This document shows, one piece after another, positions 1 through 8,705 of a stretch of DNA of 63,184 nucleotides. Position numbers and translations under genes: made by a program. Each line of letters begins with the position of its first letter. The stretch's first letter is position 1. This stretch comes from Flavobacteriales bacterium (GTDB lineage: Bacteria > Bacteroidota > Bacteroidia > Flavobacteriales > Flavobacteriaceae). The stretch is from assembly GCA_011525015.1 (NCBI GenBank), contig WTJC01000013.1, positions 1 through 63,184 of the forward strand, given 5' to 3'. Below the pieces are notes generated by a model. It was not told the DNA's origin, searched no databases, and worked only from the letters and a program-made list of their open reading frames with translations.

Positions 1-55
1 CCGGCGACCTCTGGAACCACAATCCAGCGCTCTAACCAACTGAGCTACAACCACC
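1..55 (-). tRNA. tRNA-His (GUG), 5' part only
   Basis: Read on the minus strand, the first 55 bases form the 5' two thirds of a tRNA: the acceptor 5' strand preceded by the extra G(-1) typical of tRNA-His, a D arm, and an anticodon arm with GTG in the loop. The T arm and 3' acceptor strand lie beyond the left edge of the window. Anticodon GTG decodes histidine codons. Confidence 0.9.
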
Positions 56-229
56 GTTTAATTTGCGATTGCAAATGTACTTCTTTTAAAGAATTCAACA
101 AAGAATTATGCATTTTGATAAAGAATGTATTTCATCGAAAAATTGAAAATCTAACCATCTTGATATACGAATTATCCGAGGTTCTTCGTTTTAGTATAAG
201 CCCCAACTAACAAGACCTTGGTGAACATA

Positions 230-1561
230 ATGTATTACATCAAAATAGTCACACTATTTCTAGCCTTTCAAAGTCTGGATGCAGATCAAACTGAGCCACA
301 AAGCTTAGGTGATCAAGCCTTTGAAAATGAGAGGTATGAATGGGCCTTACATTACTACGACAAAGAGCGCAACGATAGTCTTAATCCCGTTCTTAACTTT
401 AAACTTGCTCAAACTTTTTACCATTTAAACGACTTAGACTCTACCAAACACTTCGCTGCATTAGCTTTTCAACAAATTCCTCAAAGTACAGATGTAGAGC
501 CTTATATATTATCAAATCAAATTCTTGAGTTTTTAAAAGAGATCAAGGCCTATGAACTCGCATGGTCTTTAAGTGACAATTCAGACTTAATTGACTCTAA
601 CTACAGACAACACCTCATTGAAGATCAAAATGCTGATCTGGCTTCAACCTATGAGATAGCTCGCCTTAAATCATTGATTACCTTTTTAATCATTTTATTT
701 CTCACCGCTATTGGTTGTATCATTTATGGGGTTGTATTTCTTCAAAATAAAAAAGGAAAATTTGTACGTAAGATTCGTCAAGGAAATCAAGAAATTTTAA
801 GACTTCAACAACTAAATGCAAGCCTCGATGAAGAGAATACTACCAAAGACCGCCTATTTTCTGTTATTGGTCACGATTTAAGAGGACCCATGGGTTCTTT
901 AAAAGGCATTCTAGAGCTCACCCAAACTAAAGAATTAAAGGGTAAAGAATTAATGGATTTTATACCCAATCTTATCGCAGATGTAGAACGGGTTCAATTT
1001 ACTTTGAATAACCTCTTAAACTGGGGTCAGGCTCAAATGAATAAAACGCAAGTGCGACAAGGCACAGTAACCCTTCGAAAGGTAGTTGATTCTAATATTC
1101 AACTCTTGCAGAAATCCGCCTCTGATAAGAGTATTAAAGTCATTCAAAACATTAATGAAAAAGTCAAACTTTGGGCCGACAAACACCATGTCGACATCAT
1201 TATTCGAAATCTATTGAGTAATGCTATAAAGTTTACTCCTGAAAATGGATTGATTACCCTGGAAGTATTTGATGCCAAGGATGGATTTTGGGAACTTCAC
1301 ATTAAAGATACCGGTATTGGTTTAGAAGCCTCTGTAATTGATTCCATATTGAATACAAAAAGAGTTCACTCTACCTATGGTACTCAAAACGAAAAAGGAA
1401 CAGGAATAGGCCTTTCACTCTGTCTTGACATGGTTACAAGAAACGGTGGTGAAATGACTGTAGCAAGTGAACCTGGTAAGGGTTCTACCTTTATGATTAA
1501 ACTACCCGCTAAATTAGGTAGAACAGTAAGTAAGCCTATTTCAAATCAAATAGTGAATTAA
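230..1561 (+). CDS. Membrane sensor histidine kinase with TPR-like sensor region
   Basis: Two-component sensor kinase of about 443 residues. It starts with a hydrophobic signal-like stretch, then a helical TPR-like region (about residues 25-110), one membrane segment (about 148-170), a short coiled linker, a DHp domain with the phospho-accepting His near residue 215 (motif SVIGHDLRGPMGSL), and an HATPase domain with N box (NLLSNAIKFTP), G1 (DTGIGL) and G2 (GTGIGLSL). The ATG at 230 is preferred over an upstream in-frame TTG at 218. No response regulator gene is adjacent, so it is an orphan kinase; the signal it senses cannot be read from sequence. Its 3' end overlaps the convergent bshB1 gene by 26 nt. 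Confidence 0.88.
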   Translation: MYYIKIVTLFLAFQSLDADQTEPQSLGDQAFENERYEWALHYYDKERNDSLNPVLNFKLAQTFYHLNDLDSTKHFAALAFQQIPQSTDVEPYILSNQILEFLKEIKAYELAWSLSDNSDLIDSNYRQHLIEDQNADLASTYEIARLKSLITFLIILFLTAIGCIIYGVVFLQNKKGKFVRKIRQGNQEILRLQQLNASLDEENTTKDRLFSVIGHDLRGPMGSLKGILELTQTKELKGKELMDFIPNLIADVERVQFTLNNLLNWGQAQMNKTQVRQGTVTLRKVVDSNIQLLQKSASDKSIKVIQNINEKVKLWADKHHVDIIIRNLLSNAIKFTPENGLITLEVFDAKDGFWELHIKDTGIGLEASVIDSILNTKRVHSTYGTQNEKGTGIGLSLCLDMVTRNGGEMTVASEPGKGSTFMIKLPAKLGRTVSKPISNQIVN

Positions 1562-2258
1562 CGCCCATATAGCGTTCAACTGTAAATCCTTCTGCATACT
1601 TTACACCGATCATCCGGCCTAAATCTGAAGCTCGAAAACTAATACTATCTAAAAATGCTTTACTGCTAATAGGAGTTGTTGGCTCTTTGCTGTTCGGGTC
1701 GTAAAACTGACTTTTATAGGCTTTGACAGATTCTATTTTAGCCTCAATAAAATCTCCGATATCCACCAAGACATCCGGACGAATATCCTTCCATTGAATG
1801 TAGTGATAGACCGTCTTGGGTCTCCAAGGAGCTTGCTGGTTTCCATCGCTATCTGAGGTCTCTATCTTTTTCAATCCACTGAGAAAACAACTATCACTCA
1901 AGAGTTGACTCGCTCTTCCGTGGTCGATATGCCGGTCTTCTACAGCATTACAAACCACGATTTCGGGTTGGTATTTTCGAATAACTTCAATAACCTTTAA
2001 TTGAGTCTCTTTATCATTTTTAAAAAAACCATCTGCCAAACACATGTTTTCTCTAAAATCAGCTCCGAGAATTTTTAAGGCGTTATTTGCCTCTTCACGT
2101 CTTAGGGATGCACTACCTCTAGTACCTAGTTCTCCCTGGGTAAGATCTACAAGACCAACACGTTTGCCTAGGCTCACTTCTTTTGCGACCATCCCTCCTG
2201 CTCCGAGTTCAATATCATCTGGATGTGCACCGAAAACTAATAAATCTACTTTTTTCAT
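1536..2258 (-). CDS. bshB1: Bacillithiol biosynthesis deacetylase BshB1
   Basis: PIG-L/LmbE-type zinc deacetylase of 240 residues, the usual length for BshB1. It removes the acetyl group from N-acetylglucosaminyl-L-malate, the second step of bacillithiol synthesis in the cytoplasm. The zinc motif AHPDDIE lies at residues 11-17 (H12, D14/D15) and the second metal pair is RHIDH at 109-113. The start overlaps the stop of the upstream trans-sulfuration gene by 4 nt, so the two are probably translationally coupled. The first pathway enzyme, BshA, is encoded near the right end of the window; bshC (cysteine addition) is not seen. The distinction from other LmbE proteins rests on length and overall similarity as I recall the family. 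Confidence 0.88.
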   Translation of the reverse strand: MKKVDLLVFGAHPDDIELGAGGMVAKEVSLGKRVGLVDLTQGELGTRGSASLRREEANNALKILGADFRENMCLADGFFKNDKETQLKVIEVIRKYQPEIVVCNAVEDRHIDHGRASQLLSDSCFLSGLKKIETSDSDGNQQAPWRPKTVYHYIQWKDIRPDVLVDIGDFIEAKIESVKAYKSQFYDPNSKEPTTPISSKAFLDSISFRASDLGRMIGVKYAEGFTVERYMGVNSLFDLK

Positions 2259-3400
2259 AATTGAAGAAGGGCTTGGTCAATATCTGCGGTTAAATCATTG
2301 AAATCTTCTATCCCAACAGAAAATCTCAATAATCCGTCTGTAATTCCTTGTGCTAAACGCTCTTCTCTCGGCATTAAAGCGTGAGAAGCCACCGAAGGCA
2401 GTAGAATTGTGCTTTCTATGCCCGCTAGTGAGAGCGAAGGTTTGATCAACTTTAAATTTCGAATAAAATCTAATGCTTTTTCTTCTTGTCGAATTTCAAA
2501 AGAAAGCATCCCTCCAAAGTCACTCATCTGTGAGAGTGCTAAATTGTGATCAGGATGTGAACCCAAGCCAGGATAATGAACCGCTGTAATTTCAGAATGC
2601 TTTTTAAGATGTAAAGCTAGTCGCATGGCATTGTAGCTTTGCTCTTTTACTCGAAGTCCCATTGTTTTGATACTGCGTTCTAATAACCATACAGTATGGT
2701 CACTTAAATTTCCACCGTAACAAATCGCGGCATCCCAGATTTGTTTGATATGAGCAGTGCTTCCGGCAACAGCTCCTGCGGAGATATCTGAATGCCCACC
2801 CATGTACTTTGTAGCAGAATGTATAACCAAATCAATGCCTAAGCTTATCGGATTTTGATTGACCGGACTTGCAAAAGTGTTGTCTATCATACTGAGCACT
2901 TGATTAGATTTACACAAATCTGCAATGGCCTTGATGTCTGTTAATCGCATCAAAGGATTTGACGGCGATTCGATGTAAATGAATTTGGTGTTATTCTGAA
3001 TTTTTGCTTGAAAGTCTTCAATATTATTGCCCTCCACAAAATCGTACGAAATGCCGTATCGATTTAACTGAGTCGTGATAAAGTGATAGGTTCCTCCGTA
3101 TATTTCTCTTTGAAATATCGCATGGTCTCCTTTGGCTAAAAACGCCATCAATACTGTAGAGATAGCAGCCATTCCACTGGTGAAAATCAAAGCGTCTTCG
3201 GCCATCTCTAAGGAGGCTATTTTTTTATTTAAGGCTTCCTGATTAGGGGTGTTAAAATATCTTGGATAACGCTTTATATCCACCTGATCCCAGGCATAGG
3301 AAGTAGACGGATACAAGGGAGAAACAGCAGACTTAAAAGTGTGGTCTTTTAATTCTCCTGCGTGAACTGCCTTTGTGTTGATATGTGAACTGTCACTCAT
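2255..3400 (-). CDS. Cys/Met metabolism PLP-dependent enzyme (cystathionine gamma-synthase/lyase or methionine gamma-lyase type)
   Basis: Fold-type I PLP enzyme of the trans-sulfuration family, 381 residues. The Schiff-base lysine is K198 in HSATKYMGGHSD, the Asp-containing DNTFASP motif is at about 173-179, and TSGMAAI (74-80) is the phosphate-binding region. Members make or break C-S bonds in cystathionine, homocysteine or methionine; sequence inspection does not settle which reaction this one performs. It lies 18 nt downstream of ccsBA and overlaps bshB1 by 4 nt, so it sits in a minus-strand operon linking sulfur amino acids, bacillithiol and cytochrome c assembly, all of which use thiols. 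Confidence 0.88.
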   Translation of the reverse strand: MSDSSHINTKAVHAGELKDHTFKSAVSPLYPSTSYAWDQVDIKRYPRYFNTPNQEALNKKIASLEMAEDALIFTSGMAAISTVLMAFLAKGDHAIFQREIYGGTYHFITTQLNRYGISYDFVEGNNIEDFQAKIQNNTKFIYIESPSNPLMRLTDIKAIADLCKSNQVLSMIDNTFASPVNQNPISLGIDLVIHSATKYMGGHSDISAGAVAGSTAHIKQIWDAAICYGGNLSDHTVWLLERSIKTMGLRVKEQSYNAMRLALHLKKHSEITAVHYPGLGSHPDHNLALSQMSDFGGMLSFEIRQEEKALDFIRNLKLIKPSLSLAGIESTILLPSVASHALMPREERLAQGITDGLLRFSVGIEDFNDLTADIDQALLQL

Positions 3401-3418
3401 TGACTTGAAATTTATGCT

Positions 3419-6400
3419 TTAGTAATACTTTTTATATTTCAGATAACTGAAATATCCCAGCACTAAAACTCCAGCAACGGTATACCACACAAAACTAGGT
3501 GTGATGACCTGATCTCCACTGGCGTAAGAATGCAGTCCTACAAGATAAAAATTAACTCCAAAATAGGTCATCATTATACTGGCAAATGCAATAATACTTG
3601 CCAGATTGAACGCCCAAACCCCTTTTAGAGCAGGAATAAGACGCATATGCAACACAAATGCATAAACCATAATTGAAATTAATGCCCATGTTTCTTTCGG
3701 ATCCCAACCCCAATATCGACCCCAACTTTCATTGGCCCATTGTCCACCCAAGAAATTACCTATAGTAAGCATAAGCAAACCTATGGTTAATGACAATTCA
3801 TTGATAATGGTTAACTCTTTTACACTTGATTTCATGCGATCAAGCGTACTTGGTTTTAGTAGAAGCAATAGTATTAAATTGACAACTCCTAAAATCATTC
3901 CCACAGTTAATGGTCCATAACTACCAACGATAACGGCAACGTGTATCATCAACCAATAAGAATCTAAAACGGGCTGTAGATTCGCAATAGCAGGGTCAAC
4001 CCAACTCTGATGAGCAATCCAAAGCAGCATTGAACTCACGAATGTAGTTGATGCAATGGTAAAGTTACTTTTTCGGCCCAAGGCAATACCTATAGCCATT
4101 GTAGCCCATGATACATACAAGATACTCTCGTAAGCATCACTCCAAGGAGCATGCCCTGAGATATAAGAACGAGCAATAAGACCAAAGGTGTGTAAAAGCA
4201 CTAGGGCATAAATAAATACTTTAAAGGCCGTTATGGTATAGGTTAGCGCTTTTCTGTTTTTGTAAATCTGTACTACTAAAACGAAAAACAACAACAATCC
4301 AAACATGGCGTAATACCTGTAAAGCTTATTGAATATATCCCATTTGTTGTAACTGATTTCAGCTCGAATTTTACGCTCACTCGGCATAACCTCCTCTCCT
4401 AATTTTCTTTGACTTTTTTTAAGACTACTCAAAATTTTATCGGCTTCGGTATAGTCTTGTGTGGTTTGAGCCTGATTGAGTAATTGCAAGTAATAGGGCA
4501 ATGAATTGGCCACAAAACTTCCATATAAAGTGTCAGAAACAGTGTAAACACCAGTTCTGTACTCAATTGAAGAAATCCACTTATTGTTTTCGTCTTGAGG
4601 TAATGGAAAAACCTTTAAAATCTCTCCACTTAGGGCCCTATTCAGCAATGCGAGTTTTTGACCCGCTTGCTTAAAATCTTGTTGAAATTTATTAGGAGTG
4701 TTTGTCTTGTAGGCCTCTTCGAGAAAAGGGTCTAGTTTATTTACACCTCTTTGATCAAAAAAGTCGGTGACCTTAACAAACTTCTGCCCTTCTTCAACTC
4801 CTATTATTTTTCGAATACTGTCGTTTTCAGCTTTTTTATCCAGGGCAATAATTGGAGCGTTGTACCACAAGCCAGGATAAAGCATCATAGAAAGCATTAC
4901 TTGTTCCGCGGATAAATCTTGATAACTATCCTTGTAACTCAATTTTCTTAGTAATTCACTCGCGAAGGTGTGAATTGGTTTCATTCGCCCTCCATCGTCT
5001 TGAATTACTAGCTCTGCAAAATTTTTAGCGTGATCAGCATCAATAGCTGTAATCCGAATCATAGAATCAATTTCTTGAACTGAGGGCAACTGAGTGTTCT
5101 GATTCTGACCGTATGCTGTGGACAAGGCAAAGAATAAAACAACTACACCAACGGTTTTTTGGCTTTGTATTCTTTTGAGTGCTTTGGCCAAATCCTTAAA
5201 GCGTGTTTTTCCAAAAAACATGATTCCCATAAAACCGATATACAATAAGAAGTAACCGATGTAGGTGATCCATGTACCCCAGAAATCGTGATTTACAGAA
5301 AGTATACTTCCTTTTTCATCTGGAAAGAAACTCGCTTGAAAAAATCGAAACCCCTTGTGATCTAAGACGTGATTCATGTAAATATCGTAGTCAAAGGGAC
5401 GCTCATCTTCGATGGTTACCTTACTCATGAATGAGGCGTAGTTGCGTTCAGTTCCGGGATATTTTTCAGCTATAAAGTCGTTTAGTTTAATGGAGAAAGG
5501 CAGGTTTAACTGTTTTGATCCATACCTGAAATAATAGGTCAGACCATTAAATTCAATAGGCTCGCTAAAAGATGTAGAACCCTGTCCTCCGTATACCACA
5601 ATCTCTTGCGCTTTGTTATCTGAAGAGAGACGTAAAATCAACGCATCCAGAGTTTCATCTGTTCGTTCAGACTCTGGCACTTTGACCATTCCGTAATTTC
5701 CTCTCTTTGGAAACTCTGGAAATACAAATTGCATCTCACCTATGGAGTACAATGACCTGAGTTGTAATTCTGAGGAAATATCAGCTTCAAGGCTTCCTTG
5801 GAACTGATCAGCCATGCGCATAAAACTCCCATCAAAAGGGCTTTCAATAGATAGATTCCCTTGCTCATCTTCAGAAATATTGATGGCACCTTGTGTTGGA
5901 CTGTTGTAACTAAAAAGTACATTGTGTATGTTGACAATCTCACCTTTTTTCAAGTAGTGATCATGACGATTTCCATCTCCTGACTCTACAATCTTTAAAT
6001 AATAGTCACCTTGCTCGTCTTCAATGAGATCTTGTTTGGCTCCTTCAATAAAATCGACAAGGTCAATCTTAAATTTCGAAGCTTCAAAAGAAGATTTCCA
6101 CGGCAAAGAGTTGCGACTACCTTGTTCAGTAATTAAAATTCGATCTTCTAATATTTTGCGTTGTAACTGACCCTCAACCTCACCGTCTACAAGAACCGTT
6201 AAATAGGTGCGCTCAGATAGAAACACCGAAGAAGTCTCACCTTCTTGAATAGGCATACTTCCTTCATATCCAATATATCGGGTTACTCCGGCTCCTATAA
6301 TGATTAAAATCCAACTCAAATGCAACATGAGTAAAGGCCATTTGTTGAGCTGCCATAGATTATACCTCTTGATATTACCGATAAAAGTGACCACCATGAG

Positions 6401-6568
6401 TAACATGATAATTTCAAACCATTTCGCCTCATAGATGTAAATCTTTGCTGTTTCTGTGCTGTAGTTGCTTTCAACAAAGGTTCCTATACCCATCGCCAAA
6501 GAGAAGAGTATAAAAAGTACAGCCATCATTTTGGTCGATACTAGAGCGTTTGCAATTCGATTTATCAT
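3419..6568 (-). CDS. ccsBA: Fused cytochrome c biogenesis protein CcsBA (ResB-ResC)
   Basis: System II cytochrome c synthetase as a single chain of about 1049 residues. The N-terminal half is ResB/CcsB-like: four membrane helices split by a large periplasmic domain. The C-terminal third is CcsA/ResC-like with many helices and the heme-handling WWD-type motif (WGRYWGWDPKETWALI). The protein carries heme across the membrane and attaches it to apocytochrome CXXCH motifs in the periplasm. A region around residue 480, just after a membrane helix, resembles an internal signal sequence followed by a long periplasmic segment, as is usual for Bacteroidota fusions. The ATG at 6568 is chosen because the longer TTG start at 6589 falls inside a promoter -7 box (6587-6594). 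Confidence 0.93.
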   Translation of the reverse strand: MINRIANALVSTKMMAVLFILFSLAMGIGTFVESNYSTETAKIYIYEAKWFEIIMLLMVVTFIGNIKRYNLWQLNKWPLLMLHLSWILIIIGAGVTRYIGYEGSMPIQEGETSSVFLSERTYLTVLVDGEVEGQLQRKILEDRILITEQGSRNSLPWKSSFEASKFKIDLVDFIEGAKQDLIEDEQGDYYLKIVESGDGNRHDHYLKKGEIVNIHNVLFSYNSPTQGAINISEDEQGNLSIESPFDGSFMRMADQFQGSLEADISSELQLRSLYSIGEMQFVFPEFPKRGNYGMVKVPESERTDETLDALILRLSSDNKAQEIVVYGGQGSTSFSEPIEFNGLTYYFRYGSKQLNLPFSIKLNDFIAEKYPGTERNYASFMSKVTIEDERPFDYDIYMNHVLDHKGFRFFQASFFPDEKGSILSVNHDFWGTWITYIGYFLLYIGFMGIMFFGKTRFKDLAKALKRIQSQKTVGVVVLFFALSTAYGQNQNTQLPSVQEIDSMIRITAIDADHAKNFAELVIQDDGGRMKPIHTFASELLRKLSYKDSYQDLSAEQVMLSMMLYPGLWYNAPIIALDKKAENDSIRKIIGVEEGQKFVKVTDFFDQRGVNKLDPFLEEAYKTNTPNKFQQDFKQAGQKLALLNRALSGEILKVFPLPQDENNKWISSIEYRTGVYTVSDTLYGSFVANSLPYYLQLLNQAQTTQDYTEADKILSSLKKSQRKLGEEVMPSERKIRAEISYNKWDIFNKLYRYYAMFGLLLFFVLVVQIYKNRKALTYTITAFKVFIYALVLLHTFGLIARSYISGHAPWSDAYESILYVSWATMAIGIALGRKSNFTIASTTFVSSMLLWIAHQSWVDPAIANLQPVLDSYWLMIHVAVIVGSYGPLTVGMILGVVNLILLLLLKPSTLDRMKSSVKELTIINELSLTIGLLMLTIGNFLGGQWANESWGRYWGWDPKETWALISIMVYAFVLHMRLIPALKGVWAFNLASIIAFASIMMTYFGVNFYLVGLHSYASGDQVITPSFVWYTVAGVLVLGYFSYLKYKKYY

Positions 6569-6586
6569 TGATTCGTAGATTTTGCG

Positions 6587-6594
6587 CAAAATTA
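6587..6594 (-). promoter_or_regulatory. Bacteroidota -7 box for ccsBA
   Basis: On the minus strand this reads TAATTTTG, a perfect match to the Bacteroidota sigma-A consensus TAnnTTTG. Transcription would begin about 5-7 nt later, leaving a leader of roughly 12 nt before the ATG at 6568. No convincing -33 TTG was seen. Confidence 0.55.
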
Positions 6595-6615
6595 AGGTGT
6601 TTTGAGCGATATCTT

Positions 6616-6623
6616 TACTTTTG
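6616..6623 (+). promoter_or_regulatory. Bacteroidota -7 box for the DUF2520-kdsC-maf operon
   Basis: TACTTTTG matches TAnnTTTG and lies 27 nt before the TTG start at 6651. It is back to back with the ccsBA promoter, so the roughly 80-bp gap is a divergent promoter region. Confidence 0.5.
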
Positions 6624-6650
6624 TCTAAACCGAATTAACAGAAGGAAGCA

Positions 6651-7439
6651 TTGAAAATCAACTCAAAAGAGACCAAAAATTATAAGGTTTGCGTGATCGG
6701 TTCAGGCAGAGCAGCACATTTTTTTGCCCACCGCCTGAAAGACACCTCTGCGAGCTTCGAGCTTATAGGTATTGTATCAAGGGATATTGACAAGGTTTCA
6801 AAAAGCCTGTTTCCTTTTTCCATTTATGATTACACAACTATTCCCAGGGCAGACGTCTATATTTTAGCTGTGCCCGATGATCTCATAAGAAACATCGCTC
6901 AACAAATTCCGTATTCGGAAGCCTTATTTTTGCATTGTAGTGGCGCCCAAGAACTCATTACCAATACTGAGCACCAATACCATGGGGTCCTATATCCTTT
7001 ATTGAGTTTAAATTTCCAAAAGGAATTTTCGAACAATGTTCCACTTTTTACAGAAACGAATTCGTCAAAACACGAATCCCTACTGAACAATTTGGCAAAG
7101 CAATTAAGTACAAATACACAGAAACTCTCGAGCGAAAAAAGACTTCTAATTCACCTTTGCGCAGTTATTTCTCAGAATTTCACGAACCATTTATGGCATA
7201 TTACTCAAGATATTTGTAAAACAAGTGAATTAGATTTCAATTGGTTCAAACCACTTTTAGAGCAAGGTCTCGAAAGAGCTTTAACTCAAAATGCCAAAGA
7301 AATTCAAACTGGCCCTGCTGTTCGTAAGGACCTAAAAACCATAGACAAGCACCTTCATCTACTTTCAAATTCAAAGTGGAAGAAAATGTATCAACATCTA
7401 AATCAATCTATAATTGACACTTATGAAGAAAAACTTTAA
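6651..7439 (+). CDS. Rossmann-like/DUF2520 domain protein
   Basis: 262-residue protein with an N-terminal NAD(P)-type Rossmann motif (VIGSGRAAHFF, residues 15-25) and a C-terminal helical region of the DUF2520 type. The family resembles ketopantoate reductase or 6-phosphogluconate dehydrogenase folds, but its substrate is unknown to me. The best start is a TTG at 6651, preceded by a purine-rich GAAGGAAG; no ATG is available before the Rossmann motif. It heads a tight plus-strand run with the KdsC-like phosphatase and Maf; the next gene starts inside its 3' end. Confidence 0.82.
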   Translation: MKINSKETKNYKVCVIGSGRAAHFFAHRLKDTSASFELIGIVSRDIDKVSKSLFPFSIYDYTTIPRADVYILAVPDDLIRNIAQQIPYSEALFLHCSGAQELITNTEHQYHGVLYPLLSLNFQKEFSNNVPLFTETNSSKHESLLNNLAKQLSTNTQKLSSEKRLLIHLCAVISQNFTNHLWHITQDICKTSELDFNWFKPLLEQGLERALTQNAKEIQTGPAVRKDLKTIDKHLHLLSNSKWKKMYQHLNQSIIDTYEEKL

Positions 7440-7956
7440 GGCTTTAATTAAGCAGATCAACACTTTTGTATTCGATGTTGACGGTGTTTTTACCGATGGA
7501 ACATTATTGATTTCTGAAAATGGCGAACTGCTGAGAAAGATGAATGTCAAAGATGGTCTAGCCGTTAAAATGGCACTGGACAAAAACTACCGCGTGTGTA
7601 TCATTACGGGCGGCACGAATCAAGACGTTAAAAAACGTTTTAAAGATTTAGGAATCACAGATGTTTACTTAGGATCTCACTATAAAAAGGATGATTTATT
7701 AGAGTATTTCGACAGCTATGAAATAAATCCAGAAGAGGTTTTATACATGGGGGATGATTTACCCGACATTGAAGCTATGAGCTTATGTGGATTGTCCTCT
7801 TGTCCTCAAGATGCCGTTTCTGAAGTAAAAGCCCAAGCCGATTATATTTCTCATATTAACGGAGGAGCTGGCTGCGTCAGAGATGTAATTCGTCAAGTTA
7901 TGGCCGTTCGAGGTGACTGGCCATCGACCTCAGAATCAACCAAAGCTAATGGATAA
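7423..7956 (+). CDS. kdsC: KdsC-like HAD phosphatase (3-deoxy-manno-octulosonate-8-phosphate phosphatase family)
   Basis: Small HAD hydrolase of 177 residues without a cap domain, the typical KdsC layout. The catalytic motif FDVDGVFTDG holds the nucleophile D18 and acid/base D20; motif III/IV is MGDDLPDIEAM near residue 110. KdsC removes the phosphate from KDO-8-P to give KDO for lipopolysaccharide. The ATG at 7423 overlaps the end of the preceding gene by 17 nt, and a TTG three codons upstream is less likely. KdsA and KdsB are not in the window, so another sugar-phosphate substrate cannot be excluded. Confidence 0.85.
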   Translation: MKKNFKALIKQINTFVFDVDGVFTDGTLLISENGELLRKMNVKDGLAVKMALDKNYRVCIITGGTNQDVKKRFKDLGITDVYLGSHYKKDDLLEYFDSYEINPEEVLYMGDDLPDIEAMSLCGLSSCPQDAVSEVKAQADYISHINGGAGCVRDVIRQVMAVRGDWPSTSESTKANG

Positions 7957-8542
7957 ACTCCTTGGTAATTTTAAACTGGTATTAGGGTCAAATTCACCCC
8001 GAAGAGTAGCGTTTTTAAAACAAATGGGGCTTGAATTTACCCAACGTGTAATCTCGATAGATGAATCCTATCCAGAGGAACTCAAAGGCCATGAAATTGC
8101 TGAATATTTAGCGAAGCGCAAGGCAGAGGCGCATGAACATCTCTTAGCTCCAGACGAAATATTACTCACCTCCGATACAGTGGTGTGGTGTAACGGGGAA
8201 TCTTTAGAAAAAGCTGCCGATAGAAAAGAGGCCATTGAAATGCTCATTAAATTATCAGATAAATCTCACGAGGTAATTACGAGCATTTGTTTGACAGCTT
8301 TTCACGATCAATTAGTTACACATCAAACAACTCGCGTACACTTCGAAAAGCTCAGTTTAGACCAAATTGAGTATTACATCGATACTTTTAAACCTTTTGA
8401 CAAGGCTGGGGCCTATGGTATACAAGATTGGATTGGTTTGATCGGCATTTCAAAAATTGAAGGCTCATACAGTTCTGTTGTTGGACTACCTACTTCTTTA
8501 CTTTATAATTCACTAAAAATTATGACTTCTAAGATGCCCTAA
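7949..8542 (+). CDS. maf: Maf-like nucleotide pyrophosphatase
   Basis: Maf/YhdE family protein of 197 residues. It shows the N-terminal LGSNSPRR motif (12-19), the LTSDTVV motif and the AGAYGIQ motif near residue 150, all Maf signatures. Maf proteins hydrolyse canonical or modified nucleoside triphosphates (dTTP, UTP, m5UTP) to the monophosphate and pyrophosphate, and were first named as septum inhibitors. The ATG at 7949 lies 8 nt inside the 3' end of kdsC, arguing for coupled translation; the longer GTG start at 7913 adds only a low-complexity extension and is rejected. Confidence 0.9.
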   Translation: MDKLLGNFKLVLGSNSPRRVAFLKQMGLEFTQRVISIDESYPEELKGHEIAEYLAKRKAEAHEHLLAPDEILLTSDTVVWCNGESLEKAADRKEAIEMLIKLSDKSHEVITSICLTAFHDQLVTHQTTRVHFEKLSLDQIEYYIDTFKPFDKAGAYGIQDWIGLIGISKIEGSYSSVVGLPTSLLYNSLKIMTSKMP

Positions 8543-8555
8543 TTAAATTAAGGGT

Positions 8556-8693
8556 ATGAATAGAGTAACCGATTTTTTTAAAGCAATTTATACTGCCCTA
8601 CGTGCTCCTGCGAGTGAAGGGATAGCTTTTCAAATGGTATGGGTTTTCTTCTCCTTAATAGTTATATTTATATCCATATTACTATTTATATAA
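8556..8693 (+). CDS. Small single-pass membrane protein, 45 aa
   Basis: An ATG-started frame of 45 codons sits in the 163-nt gap between maf and the PIG-L gene. It has a charged N-terminal half (MNRVTDFFKAIYTALRAP) and a strongly hydrophobic C-terminal half ending in ISILLFI, a clear membrane helix. It begins 14 nt after the maf stop and ends 12 nt before the next ATG, filling the gap exactly as a real gene would. I do not recognise a family. Likely topology is cytoplasmic N-terminus and C-terminal anchor. Confidence 0.55.
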   Translation: MNRVTDFFKAIYTALRAPASEGIAFQMVWVFFSLIVIFISILLFI

Positions 8694-8705
8694 ACCAATC
8701 CCAAC

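Noticed and set aside
6569-6589. Longer TTG start for ccsBA
   Set aside because: It lies in a promoter -7 box and adds a short non-conserved extension.
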